This document shows positions 15,168 through 23,696 of a stretch of 26,416 nucleotides of DNA, piece by piece. The DNA is taken from assembly GCA_964389475.1 (NCBI GenBank), contig CAYMFD010000047.1, positions 1-26,416 on the forward strand, in the 5' to 3' direction. Both the position numbers and the translations under genes were made by a program. The notes under the pieces were generated by a model. That model was not told the DNA's origin. It was given only the letters and a program-made list of their open reading frames with translations, and did no database searches. The stretch is from CAYMFD01 sp964389475 (GTDB taxonomy: Bacteria; Bacteroidota; Bacteroidia; Chitinophagales; Saprospiraceae). Each line of letters starts with the position of its first letter. The first letter of the stretch is position 1.

Positions 15168-15746
15168 ATGTTTACGCCTAGAGACATAATCACTGTATCC
15201 CTGGTACTGTTTTCGGTGATTGATATATTAGGGTCACTACCCATCATTATCGACCTTAAGTCCAAGGGATTTGAGATCAAGAGCGGTAAGGCGAGCATCA
15301 TCGCCTTGCTCATCATGTCGGCCTTTCTATATACAGGAGAGGCCTTACTCGGCTTCTTCGGGGTAGATGTGCAGTCTTTTGCCATAGCAGGAGCCCTCAT
15401 TATATTCTTCTTGGGGCTGGAGATGGTGCTAGGTATCACCCTATTCAGAGAAGATCCCCAGAGTAAGTCGGGCACCCTTGTGCCGATCGCCTTTCCGCTG
15501 ATAGCCGGTGCTGGTAGTATGACGACGATTATCTCGCTTAAGTCCAACTATGATACCGCAGACATACAGGTAGGCATCTTGCTCAACATCATCTTGGTCT
15601 TCATCGTATTGCGGTCGAGCAACTGGATCAAGACTAAGATCGGGCCTGGGGGTACGGCCGTACTGCGTAAGGTATTTGGGATTATCCTCCTAGCTATAGC
15701 GATCAAGCTATTCAGAGAGAGTATAGGCTGGCCTGTCGCCGGCTAA
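15168..15746 (+). CDS. MarC-family membrane protein
   Basis: Polytopic inner-membrane protein of the MarC/UPF0056 family, 192 residues with about six hydrophobic stretches. Family signs are the N-terminal VSLVLFSVIDILGSLPI and the central PIAFPLIAGAGSMTTIISL, which resembles the PLAIPLLAGPGA(I/M)T block. MarC was once linked to multiple antibiotic resistance, but that role was later withdrawn, so no function is assigned. The stop (TAA 15744-15746) overlaps the pyrH stop on the other strand, again through a shared CTAA. Confidence 0.88.
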   Translation: MFTPRDIITVSLVLFSVIDILGSLPIIIDLKSKGFEIKSGKASIIALLIMSAFLYTGEALLGFFGVDVQSFAIAGALIIFFLGLEMVLGITLFREDPQSKSGTLVPIAFPLIAGAGSMTTIISLKSNYDTADIQVGILLNIILVFIVLRSSNWIKTKIGPGGTAVLRKVFGIILLAIAIKLFRESIGWPVAG

Positions 15747-16453
15747 GAGACTAGCGTACCGACGTTTTCGCCTTGGATCACCTTGAGCAGATTACTCGGC
15801 TCGTTGATGTCAAATACGACGATGGGTAGGTTGTTTTCGCTACACATGGTAAAGGCCGTGCGGTCCATCACGTTAAGGCCACGACTCAATACTTCTTCGA
15901 ATGATAAGCGGTCAAACTTCGTAGCGGTGGGGTCTTTCTCGGGATCGGCCGTATAGATGCCGTCCACTCGGGTACCTTTGAGGATGACGTCTGCCCCGAT
16001 CTCATTGGCCCTAAGCGCCGCTGCGCTGTCTGTGGTAAAATAGGGACTCCCGGTACCTGCGGAGAAGATCACGACCCGACCCTTCTCGAGGTGACGTATG
16101 GCCTTGCGGCGGATGTACGGCTCTGCGATCTGGCGCATCTCTATCGCACTGATCAGACGCGTATACAGACCGATCGACTCCATAGAGCTCTGTAGGGCCA
16201 TACCATTGATGCAAGTTGCAAGCATACCCATATAGTCACCTGGGACTCTCTCAATGCCCGAGGCCTCTGCCTGTAGCCCTCTAAAGATATTGCCACCTCC
16301 GATGACAATGGCGACCTCCACGTCTAGGTCTACTAGCTGCTTGATCTGCTGCGCATAATGCGTCAGCACCTTAGGCGCGATACCAAATTTTTGGTCGCCC
16401 ATGAGGGACTCTCCACTTAGTTTGAGCAGTATTCTGCGGTACTTAACTTGCAT
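15743..16453 (-). CDS. pyrH: UMP kinase
   Basis: Converts UMP to UDP with ATP; a hexameric amino-acid-kinase-fold enzyme, often regulated by GTP and UTP. The 236 residues are typical. Motifs: RILLKLSGESLMG, VIGGGNIFRG, DYMGMLATCINGMAL, AGTGSPYFTTDSAAALRA and GTRVDGIYTADP. The start at 16453 gives MQVKYRRILL; the frame is open 11 residues further with a hydrophobic, non-family extension. In many bacteria pyrH follows rpsB-tsf; here it lies about 6 kb away from them beside a TetR gene. A 14-base tandem repeat lies about 90 bases upstream. Confidence 0.95.
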   Translation of the reverse strand: MQVKYRRILLKLSGESLMGDQKFGIAPKVLTHYAQQIKQLVDLDVEVAIVIGGGNIFRGLQAEASGIERVPGDYMGMLATCINGMALQSSMESIGLYTRLISAIEMRQIAEPYIRRKAIRHLEKGRVVIFSAGTGSPYFTTDSAAALRANEIGADVILKGTRVDGIYTADPEKDPTATKFDRLSFEEVLSRGLNVMDRTAFTMCSENNLPIVVFDINEPSNLLKVIQGENVGTLVS

Positions 16454-16540
16454 GGGTGCTAAAGTCGATAAAAAAAAGGAAAGCATACGCTACTCCACAC
16501 CGGAGATCGATCATCTATGTAGAAATAGGTGGAAATGTGG

Positions 16541-16573
16541 CGGATGTCAGATCTCGGATGTCAGATCTCGGAT
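16541..16573. repeat. 14-base tandem repeat upstream of pyrH
   Basis: CGGATGTCAGATCT occurs twice in direct succession (16541-16554 and 16555-16568), followed by a partial third unit CGGAT. Each unit ends in the palindrome AGATCT. It lies in the 174-base space between the TetR gene stop and the pyrH start, with no promoter match seen there. Confidence 0.8.
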
Positions 16574-16627
16574 TCTGTACAGCGACAGGTCTATGCAGCC
16601 GCTAGAAAACTATTCGCAAACCGCAAG

Positions 16628-17302
16628 TCAGAATTTATCACCATCACGCAGTAGCGCGGTAGTGATACGTAGCGCGAGATTTTTTAGAGCCGATAGCTCT
16701 ACATTAAACAGCGGGTTGACATTATTGCCACTAGCAGCGAGAACTTTGATATAGCCTATCGCCTGTGTCCAGCCGTGTAGGGTGTGTAGCATGGGGTCGA
16801 TATCACTCTTGATAGAGCCATCTTCCTGGCCTCGGCTGATCTCCTTAGCCGTAATCTTAAAGGGTAGGTTTTGTATGTCCTGCATCTTCATATAGTAGAT
16901 GCTCTCCTCCATCGTGCTGGTGATCTTGCTATTGTCTAGGCCATGGTTAGTCGATCGTACGACCGCAAAGTAGTCCAGTAGTGTCTCGGCATATAGATAG
17001 CTGCTTTCACAAAAATCCATGAAGGTCTTGAAGATCGCCACCGTACCGTCTAGACCTGACTTCTGCTTATGGGCACTGACCGTGGCATACATGTTTTCGA
17101 TGAGTAGCTGTAGACTCTTGTAAGTCATCGCCATGTAGAGGTTCTCCTTACTTTGAAAATACGCATACAAGGTAACCTTGGTTATGCTTGCCTCCTTGGC
17201 GATGTCATCCATCTTGGCATTGGTATATCCTACAGCTGTAAAGACTCGCTCTGCGGCTTCTATGATATTGTTTTCCTTTTGTAGCTTTTTACTATCTCTC
17301 AT
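16628..17302 (-). CDS. TetR/AcrR-family transcriptional regulator
   Basis: Predicted DNA-binding repressor, 224 residues. The N-terminal helix-turn-helix is clear: IIEAAERVFTAVGYTNAKM, then DDIAKEASITKVTLYAYF and SKENLYMAM, at about residues 11-50. The C-terminal ligand-binding domain is all-helical and not informative about ligand. The start at 17302 gives MRDSKKLQKENN; two upstream methionines (to 17362) are possible but add residues outside the family pattern. It is divergent from the amidohydrolase operon, whose start is 329 bases away, so control of that operon is possible; neighbouring pyrH is unlikely to be a target. Confidence 0.88.
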   Translation of the reverse strand: MRDSKKLQKENNIIEAAERVFTAVGYTNAKMDDIAKEASITKVTLYAYFQSKENLYMAMTYKSLQLLIENMYATVSAHKQKSGLDGTVAIFKTFMDFCESSYLYAETLLDYFAVVRSTNHGLDNSKITSTMEESIYYMKMQDIQNLPFKITAKEISRGQEDGSIKSDIDPMLHTLHGWTQAIGYIKVLAASGNNVNPLFNVELSALKNLALRITTALLRDGDKF

Positions 17303-17631
17303 CTCTATATGCTCTTGCGAATGTACTAACATCTGTGTACTGTGTCGATGGGAGTGCATCAAGAGTTACTTCTATCTGTAGGTATAGGATGAACTTTTGG
17401 GCTTGTAGCAGGTGCCTGATTTAGTTTTGTCTCACTGCGGGTGGAACCGCGGCAGCGCTAACCAAGAACTCCGAGCCCTTAATAATCATCACTTAGCTTT
17501 CTATCAAAGCAGCTATTTACTCAAATCATCATAACACGAAACTGCACCCATCATCGAGCATAGAATCCCAACAATAGACAATCTCTCGTACAATATTCAC
17601 TACATTGAGAAGCATTAACCCAACTGCGAGT
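17303..17631. other. Divergent intergenic region, TetR to amidohydrolases
   Basis: No gene seen. It should contain the promoters of the TetR gene (minus) and the amidohydrolase operon (plus). Apart from the promoter at 17396-17429, I see no clear long palindrome that could be a TetR operator. Confidence 0.4.
17396..17429 (+). promoter_or_regulatory. Candidate promoter of the amidohydrolase operon
   Basis: TTTG at 17396-17399 and TAGTTTTG at 17422-17429 are separated by 22 bases, which fits the two-part Bacteroidota promoter. The leader would be about 195 bases, long for this window; just after the start it holds the GC-rich stretch CTGCGGGTGGAACCGCGGCA, which might form a small hairpin. Confidence 0.45.
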
Positions 17632-19290
17632 ATGAATAAACCACTCTACTGCCTGGCGATCTGTTGTCTGATGTGCTGCTCTCTTACGAGTAGTTATGGT
17701 CAGAATAGCAATGAGCCGTCCTCCATAGGTCGTACCTACTATCTATCCGACGTAGTCGTGCACACCAGGCCAGGCACCGACCCTAGCGTACAGGATGTCA
17801 TCATCAGAGATGGCCTCATAGACCAGATAGCGCCAGTACTGCAGCCTCCATATGATGCCCGCATCATCGAGTCGGATAGTATGCACCTCTATGCTGCCTT
17901 CGTCGCGACGCTTACCCACGAGGGACTCGCCAAGGAGGAAGACAAAGAACGCCAAGACGTCAAAAACCCGGGCAATCCCACCTATGAGCAGGCTGGCATA
18001 ACACCACACCACCAGGTAGCCGAAAGGCTGGGTAGTAGCAAGGTAGTAAGTGACCTGCGAGGCGCTGGTTTTGCCATAGCCCATGTCGCAGCCGATGGTC
18101 GTATGCTGTCAGGCGAGACATCTATCATTACCACCCAGGTCGTCGATGCTAGTAGACAGCGCCTGTTAAATGCTGAGTTTGCCCAGTATGCACGACTACG
18201 TGGCGCCTCTGGGCGAGTATACCCATCTACTGTCATAGCCGTAATGAGCAAGATGCGGGAGCTCTACCGCAATGCCGAGCTAGCGGATGCCTACAGTGAG
18301 AAATATGGTCAAGATCCCAGCGGGATGGCTGCCCCCAATCACGACGAGGTGCTGCAGGCGCTTATACCAGTTACCAGAGGAGAGCAGGCCCTGTACTATC
18401 GAGCCGATGGTGTCAAAGATATCTACCGCATACTCCGCCTCAAAGACGACCTAGGCTTTGACCTAGTCCTCGCAGAGACCAAGGAAGTATGGCGAGTCAT
18501 CGATAAGGTCAAGGCCTCTGGCAGCACAGTCCTCTTATCCCTAGACCTGCCCGAAGAGGCAGAGGATATAGACAGCACCGACGCCGAGCTAGTCGCCTGG
18601 CACACGAGAAAGGTAGAGGCCTATCAGCAGTCCCTCACCCAGGCACAGACACTAGAGACAGCAGGTATCCCCTTTGCCTTTAGCTATCTCGAGACCAAAA
18701 GTACCAAGGTGCACGAGGTCGTCAAAAAGCTCATAGATGCTGGACTATCCCACAAGACCGCCCTCGCTGCCATGACGACTGTACCAGCAGATATCCTGGG
18801 CCTAGCCAAAGTCACCGGCACGGTAGAGAAGGGTAAGATGGCCAACCTCATACTCACTGACGAGCCGCTCTGGAGTGACAAGTGGGCCATCAAGCACACA
18901 TGGGTAGCAGGTCAGCACCACGTAGCACCCGTCAAGCCTAGCAATAAGAAGGGCACACCCGCAGAAGGCCTAGACCTAATAGGCACATGGTCCTATGCCC
19001 TTGAGATAATGGGTGACCAGCAGACGGGCAAGTTAATAATTGAAGAGGACGATGGCGCATACAGTGTTACGATCGTGAGCGATGACGAACCTGGGGATCC
19101 CGATACGATCGAAAACGTACAAGTAGACGGCAAGCAAGTGACCTTCCTCTATAGCCTCGACCAAGATGGCTTTACCGTCAATATGGAGTTCGACCTAGAA
19201 TTCGGTGAGGATACGTTCGAGGGTACGATAGAGATCGAAGACTTCGGCAGTGTAGACATTAGTGGCGATAAACAAGACCCAGAGCAATAG
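17632..19290 (+). CDS. Exported amidohydrolase-like protein, degenerate metal site
   Basis: 552 residues. The N-terminus MNKPLYCLAICCLMCC followed by SLTSSYGQ is a signal peptide, cleaved around residue 24. Next comes an amidohydrolase-like composite domain: the N-terminal beta part (DVIIRDGLIDQIAP) and the barrel end with TTVPADILGLAKVTGTVEKGKMANLIL are normal, but the HxH strand motif is damaged: canonical GFIDAHTH reads AFVATLTH (residues 89-96), losing the first His. From about residue 445 to the end is an acidic beta-rich domain beginning LIGTWSYALEIMGDQQTGKL, like those attached to other Bacteroidota amidohydrolases. Probably not catalytic itself, or using other ligands. First of three linked genes; four bases separate it from the next. 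Confidence 0.82.
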   Translation: MNKPLYCLAICCLMCCSLTSSYGQNSNEPSSIGRTYYLSDVVVHTRPGTDPSVQDVIIRDGLIDQIAPVLQPPYDARIIESDSMHLYAAFVATLTHEGLAKEEDKERQDVKNPGNPTYEQAGITPHHQVAERLGSSKVVSDLRGAGFAIAHVAADGRMLSGETSIITTQVVDASRQRLLNAEFAQYARLRGASGRVYPSTVIAVMSKMRELYRNAELADAYSEKYGQDPSGMAAPNHDEVLQALIPVTRGEQALYYRADGVKDIYRILRLKDDLGFDLVLAETKEVWRVIDKVKASGSTVLLSLDLPEEAEDIDSTDAELVAWHTRKVEAYQQSLTQAQTLETAGIPFAFSYLETKSTKVHEVVKKLIDAGLSHKTALAAMTTVPADILGLAKVTGTVEKGKMANLILTDEPLWSDKWAIKHTWVAGQHHVAPVKPSNKKGTPAEGLDLIGTWSYALEIMGDQQTGKLIIEEDDGAYSVTIVSDDEPGDPDTIENVQVDGKQVTFLYSLDQDGFTVNMEFDLEFGEDTFEGTIEIEDFGSVDISGDKQDPEQ

Positions 19291-19294
19291 ACAG

Positions 19295-20647
19295 ATGAAA
19301 GCAATAAGCATACTACTAGCCCTCCTACCGATGCTGCTGATAGCGCAGTCACAAGGAGACATACTTATCAAAAACGGCACCATCCTTACCATCACGGATG
19401 GCATCAAAGAGGACAGCGATGTCCTGATCCGCAATGGCAAGATCACCAAAGTCGGCAAGAGTCTCAAAGCCCCATCAGGCGTAGAGGTCGTCGATGCCAC
19501 GGGGCTCTACGTCATGCCCGGTATCATCGATGCCCACTCCCACATCGCCATAGACGCCATCAACGAAGCGACCAACCCAGTAACCGCAGAGGTATTCGTG
19601 GGAGATGCTATCGACCCATATGACATCGCCATCTACAGGGCCTTAGCTGGCGGCGTAACGACGATACATGCCATGCACGGCTCAGCCAATGCCGTCGGTG
19701 GACAGTGCGAGACCATGAAGTTGCGATGGGGACAGGAAGATCCTGATGACTTCCGTTTTGAGGGAGCACCCCGCACCATCAAGTTTGCCCTAGGCGAAAA
19801 TCCGATGCGGGTCCATGGCGAGGGCAATGACATTACACCCAGCACGCGGATGGGTATAGAGGCAGTATTTCGCAAGGCCTTCGCAGAGGCGCAGCTCTAC
19901 GATATGGCCTGGACCAAGTACCGAGCAGGTAAGCTCACCCAGCAGCCGCAGTATGATCGACGTAAGCAGACCATGCTCGACATACTCAACGGCGACGTCA
20001 TCATACAATGCCACAGCTATAGAGCGGACGAGCTACTGATGTTGATGAATGTACTCACAGACTACGGCGTCGATAAACTCACCTTCCAGCATGTCAATGA
20101 GGGCTTTAAGGTGGCGCCAGAGCTAGCGGCCTTCGGAGCAGGAGCTTCTGTCTTTAGTGACTGGTGGGCTTACAAGTTTGAGGTTTACTACTCAACGGCA
20201 TTTAACGCGACGATACTCACCCGCAACGGTGTCACTACCTCTATCAATAGTGATGACCCTGGCCTGATCAGACACTTATACCATGAGGCTAGCAAGACGC
20301 AGAGATATGGTGACCTGACAGATACCGAGGCCCTCAGCCTGATCACTATCAACCCAGCCAAGCAGCTCGGCATAGACGAGGAAGTGGGTAGTATCGAGAC
20401 AGGCAAGCACGGTGACATCGCCATATTTAAAGGACACCCACTCAGTATATACGCCATCCCTCAGATGACGATAGTAGACGGTATCAAGCGCTTTGACCGA
20501 TCAGAAGATGCCGCAGATATGCGAGTCTACATCGACCCTGAGGAGAGCACGCCTGCCTTCTATGACTACCAGCAAGCCGAGGAGGCAGATCGCTGTATGC
20601 AAGGTGTACATGAGTCGCTGCTCACTGGCCATCACCACCACCATTAA
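19295..20647 (+). CDS. Exported amidohydrolase with intact metal motifs
   Basis: 450 residues with a signal peptide (KAISILLALLPMLLIAQSQ). This member has a complete-looking metal-dependent hydrolase set: HxH in PGIIDAHSHIAID (H81, H83), a His in IQCHSYRADELL, a His in FQHVNEG, and the Asp of INSDDPG. This is the pattern of imidazolonepropionase/prolidase-like amidohydrolases; the substrate (possibly a peptide or cyclic amide) is unknown. The first Met at 19295 fits the signal peptide; the frame is open to 19262 inside the upstream gene. The protein ends in a natural run of five histidines (20630-20644). Confidence 0.88.
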   Translation: MKAISILLALLPMLLIAQSQGDILIKNGTILTITDGIKEDSDVLIRNGKITKVGKSLKAPSGVEVVDATGLYVMPGIIDAHSHIAIDAINEATNPVTAEVFVGDAIDPYDIAIYRALAGGVTTIHAMHGSANAVGGQCETMKLRWGQEDPDDFRFEGAPRTIKFALGENPMRVHGEGNDITPSTRMGIEAVFRKAFAEAQLYDMAWTKYRAGKLTQQPQYDRRKQTMLDILNGDVIIQCHSYRADELLMLMNVLTDYGVDKLTFQHVNEGFKVAPELAAFGAGASVFSDWWAYKFEVYYSTAFNATILTRNGVTTSINSDDPGLIRHLYHEASKTQRYGDLTDTEALSLITINPAKQLGIDEEVGSIETGKHGDIAIFKGHPLSIYAIPQMTIVDGIKRFDRSEDAADMRVYIDPEESTPAFYDYQQAEEADRCMQGVHESLLTGHHHHH

Positions 20648-20667
20648 TTGATCCCAAGCACATAAGC

Positions 20668-21957
20668 ATGTTACATAAAACAATCACCGCTACCCTCATA
20701 ATCATCCTAGCCCTATGTACTGGACAGGCACAGATGGTCACCAAGGCCGAGAAAGGTCCATGGTTACTGCAGGGAGGTACCGTACATACCGTCAGCGATG
20801 GTACCATTGAGGCCGACGTACTGATAGCAGACGACAAGATCGTATCGATCGGTACAGACCTAGACGCAGGCACAGCGACCGTCATCGACTGTAACGGCAA
20901 ACATATTTATCCAGGCTTTATCGATGGGGGTACCTACCTAGGTCTTGGCGAGATATCAGCCGTGAGCCTCACCCAAGATATGGCCGAGCTGGGCGACTTT
21001 ACGCCTAATATGAAGGCCCTTACCGCCGTCAATCCCAACAGTGTCAATATACCCGTCACTAGGACCAATGGTGTCACCACCGTACTGACTCAGCCTCGTG
21101 GTGGGCAGTGGCCAGGCATAGCGGCCATGATCGACCTCTACGGATACACACCCCAGCGAATGTATGCAGGCGCTGAGATGGTACGCCTAGTCTACCCCGC
21201 TACAGGAAAGCGAGGCAGGTGGGATCGCCGATCAGCAGAAGACATCAAGAAAGCAGCCGACAAGGCCGCTAAAAAACTCAACAAGGTGTGGGATGAAGCC
21301 GTAGCCTTCGCACGTATAGATAGCGCGGCACAGGCGACTGGACAGACGCTAGAGGTATACAACCCAGAGCTAGCGGCCCTACTACCTGTCGTAAGAGGCA
21401 CTGGTCGACTACTCGTCGAAGTCAACAAGAAAACAGATATACTATCGGCCATCACCTGGTGCCGGGAGCGATCTATCGACGCCGTACTCGCTGGTGTATC
21501 GGAGGGATGGCGAGTAGTAGATACCATCGCCGCATCAGGCTACCCATGTATAGTAGGCCCTATCTTATCACTGCCTAATCGGGACTACGACCGCTACGAC
21601 ACGCCTTACCGCAACGCCGCAATGCTAGCGGAGGCTGGCGTACCCATCTGTATCCGTACCCTAGAGACTGAGAATGTCCGCAACCTACCGTTTAACGCTG
21701 GCTTCGCTGCCGCATACGGCCTAGGCACCGAGGCTGCGGTCAAGGCGATCACACTAGATGCCGCCGCAATACTAGGCATAGGCGATACCCACGGCAGTAT
21801 CGAGGTAGGCAAGTATGCCAATTGCTTTGTAGTAGATGGCGACCCCTTCGAGATGAAGAGCCGAATTTCACACCTTTTTATCAGAGGTCTCCAGGTCCCG
21901 ATAGAGAACAGACATACGCTGCTTTATGATGAGTTTTTGGATAGGGACGGGGAGTAA
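20668..21957 (+). CDS. Exported amidohydrolase-like protein, no HxH
   Basis: 429 residues, with a signal peptide (TITATLIIILALCTGQAQ). The frame of an amidohydrolase is present: LQGGTVHTVSDGTIEADVLI, then PGFIDGGTYLG and, at the end, ALGIGDTHGSIEVGKYANCFVVDGDPF-like spacing. But the metal motif DAHTH is DGGTY here (G88, Y90), so both histidines are gone, and no replacement is obvious. It begins 20 bases after the previous gene and is probably the last of the operon. Likely an inactive partner or a binding subunit; this is inference from the missing ligands. Confidence 0.82.
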   Translation: MLHKTITATLIIILALCTGQAQMVTKAEKGPWLLQGGTVHTVSDGTIEADVLIADDKIVSIGTDLDAGTATVIDCNGKHIYPGFIDGGTYLGLGEISAVSLTQDMAELGDFTPNMKALTAVNPNSVNIPVTRTNGVTTVLTQPRGGQWPGIAAMIDLYGYTPQRMYAGAEMVRLVYPATGKRGRWDRRSAEDIKKAADKAAKKLNKVWDEAVAFARIDSAAQATGQTLEVYNPELAALLPVVRGTGRLLVEVNKKTDILSAITWCRERSIDAVLAGVSEGWRVVDTIAASGYPCIVGPILSLPNRDYDRYDTPYRNAAMLAEAGVPICIRTLETENVRNLPFNAGFAAAYGLGTEAAVKAITLDAAAILGIGDTHGSIEVGKYANCFVVDGDPFEMKSRISHLFIRGLQVPIENRHTLLYDEFLDRDGE

Positions 21958-22157
21958 GTAGGCGTCGTTTGTGGCGTTGTAGATTAAGTAGCAATAGGCT
22001 CTTTTCGCATGGTTATGAATTTACAAGGGCCACTTTAGCGAGTACTGTTGTGCGACACATAGTTAGCGCTGTAGCGGTTATATCCGCAGTGCAATCTCCT
22101 AGTTTCAATTTTGCACCTCCGCAGGAAGCAATCAACCCAAAATAAATACGTCCTTAA

Positions 22158-22169
22158 TTAAGTACTTAA
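22158..22169. promoter_or_regulatory. Possible operator of the yefM-yoeB pair
   Basis: TTAAGTACTTAA is a perfect 12-base palindrome 28 bases before the antitoxin ATG, overlapped on its left by another palindrome, TTAATTAA (22154-22161). YefM-YoeB complexes bind palindromes with a GTAC core in the promoter, so autoregulation at this site is plausible. A near-consensus -7 box (TATATTTA, 22185-22192) lies downstream. Confidence 0.4.
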
Positions 22170-22197
22170 CCGAATAAAAGTCGATATATTTATCAGT

Positions 22198-22449
22198 ATG
22201 AAAGTGGTTAATTATACACAGCTAAGGCTAAACTTAAAACACTGGCTAGACACAGTCATAGATGACGTGGAAGAAGTCATCATAAAAAGGAAGGATCAGA
22301 AAGACCTAGTCTTAATCTCTCTTGATGAGTACAATTCTCTTAAAGAAACCAACTATCTGCTGAGGGGGAAGAATAGAGATATTCTCCTAGCATCTATTGA
22401 AGAGACTAAGCGTGGCGAAATCTCCTACCATACACTTATCGAAGAGTGA
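22198..22449 (+). CDS. yefM: YefM/Phd-family antitoxin
   Basis: Labile antitoxin of a type II toxin-antitoxin pair; binds DNA with its N-terminal part and the toxin with its C-terminal part. The 83 residues have the Phd/YefM start MKVVNYTQLRLNLKHWLDTV, then a strand pair ending IKRKDQKDLVLISLDEYNSLKET in two pieces (about residues 29-52), followed by a variable, charged helical tail that would wrap the toxin. The stop overlaps the toxin start by four bases (GTGA). Confidence 0.9.
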   Translation: MKVVNYTQLRLNLKHWLDTVIDDVEEVIIKRKDQKDLVLISLDEYNSLKETNYLLRGKNRDILLASIEETKRGEISYHTLIEE

Positions 22450-22700
22450 AGTTAGGATGGTCCACCAAGGCTTGGTCTGACTATGTGCAGTGGCAGAGCG
22501 AGGATCGCAAAAAGATCAAGCGAATCAACGAGCTCATCAAAGACGTGCTCCGCCACCCAACAATGGGAATAGGAAAACCTGAGCCTCTTAAGCATGAACT
22601 TAAAGGCCATTGGTCCAGAAGAATTGACAGAGAACACCGTCTCGTATACAGGTATAGTAATAATGAAGTGGTCATCGTTGCTTGCAGGTATCACTACTAG
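22446..22700 (+). CDS. yoeB: YoeB-family mRNA interferase toxin
   Basis: Ribosome-dependent endoribonuclease that cleaves mRNA at the A site and stops translation. The 84 residues equal the length of E. coli YoeB, with the same blocks: MKLGWSTKAWSDYVQWQ, KRINELIKD, KPEPLKHELKGHWSRRI, EHRLVYRY and the terminal ACRYHY, so the Glu, Arg and His used for catalysis are present. A GTG is used as start. Nothing looks inactivated. The bidirectional terminator at 22750-22783 follows. Confidence 0.93.
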   Translation: MKLGWSTKAWSDYVQWQSEDRKKIKRINELIKDVLRHPTMGIGKPEPLKHELKGHWSRRIDREHRLVYRYSNNEVVIVACRYHY

Positions 22701-22713
22701 ACTTGGATAAAGC

Positions 22714-22733
22714 CTTGCAAATGAATTTGCAAG
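22714..22733. repeat. Perfect short inverted repeat
   Basis: CTTGCAAAT, GA, ATTTGCAAG: nine-base arms around two bases, just after the yoeB stop. Too tight a loop for an ideal RNA hairpin, so a DNA-binding site is as likely as a terminator. Confidence 0.5.
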
Positions 22734-22749
22734 ACCACTTAAAAACCAA

Positions 22750-22783
22750 AAAGCCCCGACTACTATCAAGTAATCGGGGCTTT
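22750..22783. terminator. Bidirectional intrinsic terminator
   Basis: AAAGCCCCGACTACT, ATCA, AGTAATCGGGGCTTT: 15-base arms with one mismatch and a four-base loop. A-rich sequence on the left and T-rich on the right make it work in both directions, for yoeB from the left and for tsf from the right. Confidence 0.88.
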
Positions 22784-22825
22784 ATATTCTATCGATTTTC
22801 CTCGTAGAAGAAAAGAAACACGTGC

Positions 22826-23659
22826 TTATCCAAGCATAACGTGCTTAAACTCTGTAACGGTAAGACCCTTCTCAACAGAGTTGAGGAAGTCACCTACAGA
22901 CTGCTTGTTGTCCTTGACAAAGGCCTGCGCTAGTAGTGTATTGTCCTTAAAGAACTTATTAAGCTTACCTGTCGCGATTCTTTCGATCATTGCCTCAGGC
23001 TTACCTTCTTTAAGAGCGATCTCTTTACCGATCTCTAGCTCCTTGTCGATTACATCTTGAGATACACCGTCTTTGCTCACAGCGATCGGACGCATAGCAG
23101 CTATCTGCATCGCAACGTCACGACCAGCATCGACATAGCTATCGCTAGCTTTGTTAAGACCGACGAGTACCGCCGCCTTGTTACCCATGTGGATATAGCT
23201 AGTGACCATCGACGCCTCTAGTCTTTCGTAACCTGCTAGATTGATCTTCTCACCGATTACCCCTGTCTGCTCAGTTACCTTCTCACCGATAGTGATGCCT
23301 TGGTAGTCCTTGGCTAGTAGCTCCTCAGTACTTTCTGGGAAGTGGTTAAGAGCGATCTGTGCAAACTCCTTAGTCAGGTTTACAAAATCGTCATTCTTAG
23401 CTACGAAGTCAGTCTCACAGCTCAGACGTACGATCACACCTTTAGACATATCATCAGATACCATCGCAACGACAACACCTTCTTTTGTCTCACGGTCAGC
23501 ACGCTTAGCTGATAGTTTCTGACCTTTCTTTCTTAATATTTCGATTGCTTTCTGGATGTCACCTTCAGCTTCAGTTAGGGCTTTCTTACAGTCCATCATA
23601 CCAGCACCAGTCTGGTCTCTTAGACTCTTGACATCAGCAGCAGAGATCTTTACACTCAT
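22826..23659 (-). CDS. tsf: Translation elongation factor Ts
   Basis: Nucleotide exchange factor of EF-Tu. The 277 residues have the family layout: N-terminal UBA-like region with AADVKSLRDQTGAGMMDCKKAL, KAIEILRKKG, the core TDFVAKNDDF, and the exchange-domain strand IHMGNKAAVLVGL. It follows rpsB by 99 bases, and that space holds a strong hairpin, so tsf output may be lower than that of rpsB. The terminator at 22750-22783 ends the operon. Confidence 0.97.
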   Translation of the reverse strand: MSVKISAADVKSLRDQTGAGMMDCKKALTEAEGDIQKAIEILRKKGQKLSAKRADRETKEGVVVAMVSDDMSKGVIVRLSCETDFVAKNDDFVNLTKEFAQIALNHFPESTEELLAKDYQGITIGEKVTEQTGVIGEKINLAGYERLEASMVTSYIHMGNKAAVLVGLNKASDSYVDAGRDVAMQIAAMRPIAVSKDGVSQDVIDKELEIGKEIALKEGKPEAMIERIATGKLNKFFKDNTLLAQAFVKDNKQSVGDFLNSVEKGLTVTEFKHVMLG

Positions 23660-23696
23660 GTTTGAATAGATTAAGTTTGGTGAAAATTTAACAATA

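Noticed and set aside
17430..17631. Riboswitch in the long leader of the amidohydrolase operon
   Set aside because: Only a weak GC-rich hairpin is visible; none of the known riboswitch cores is recognisable.
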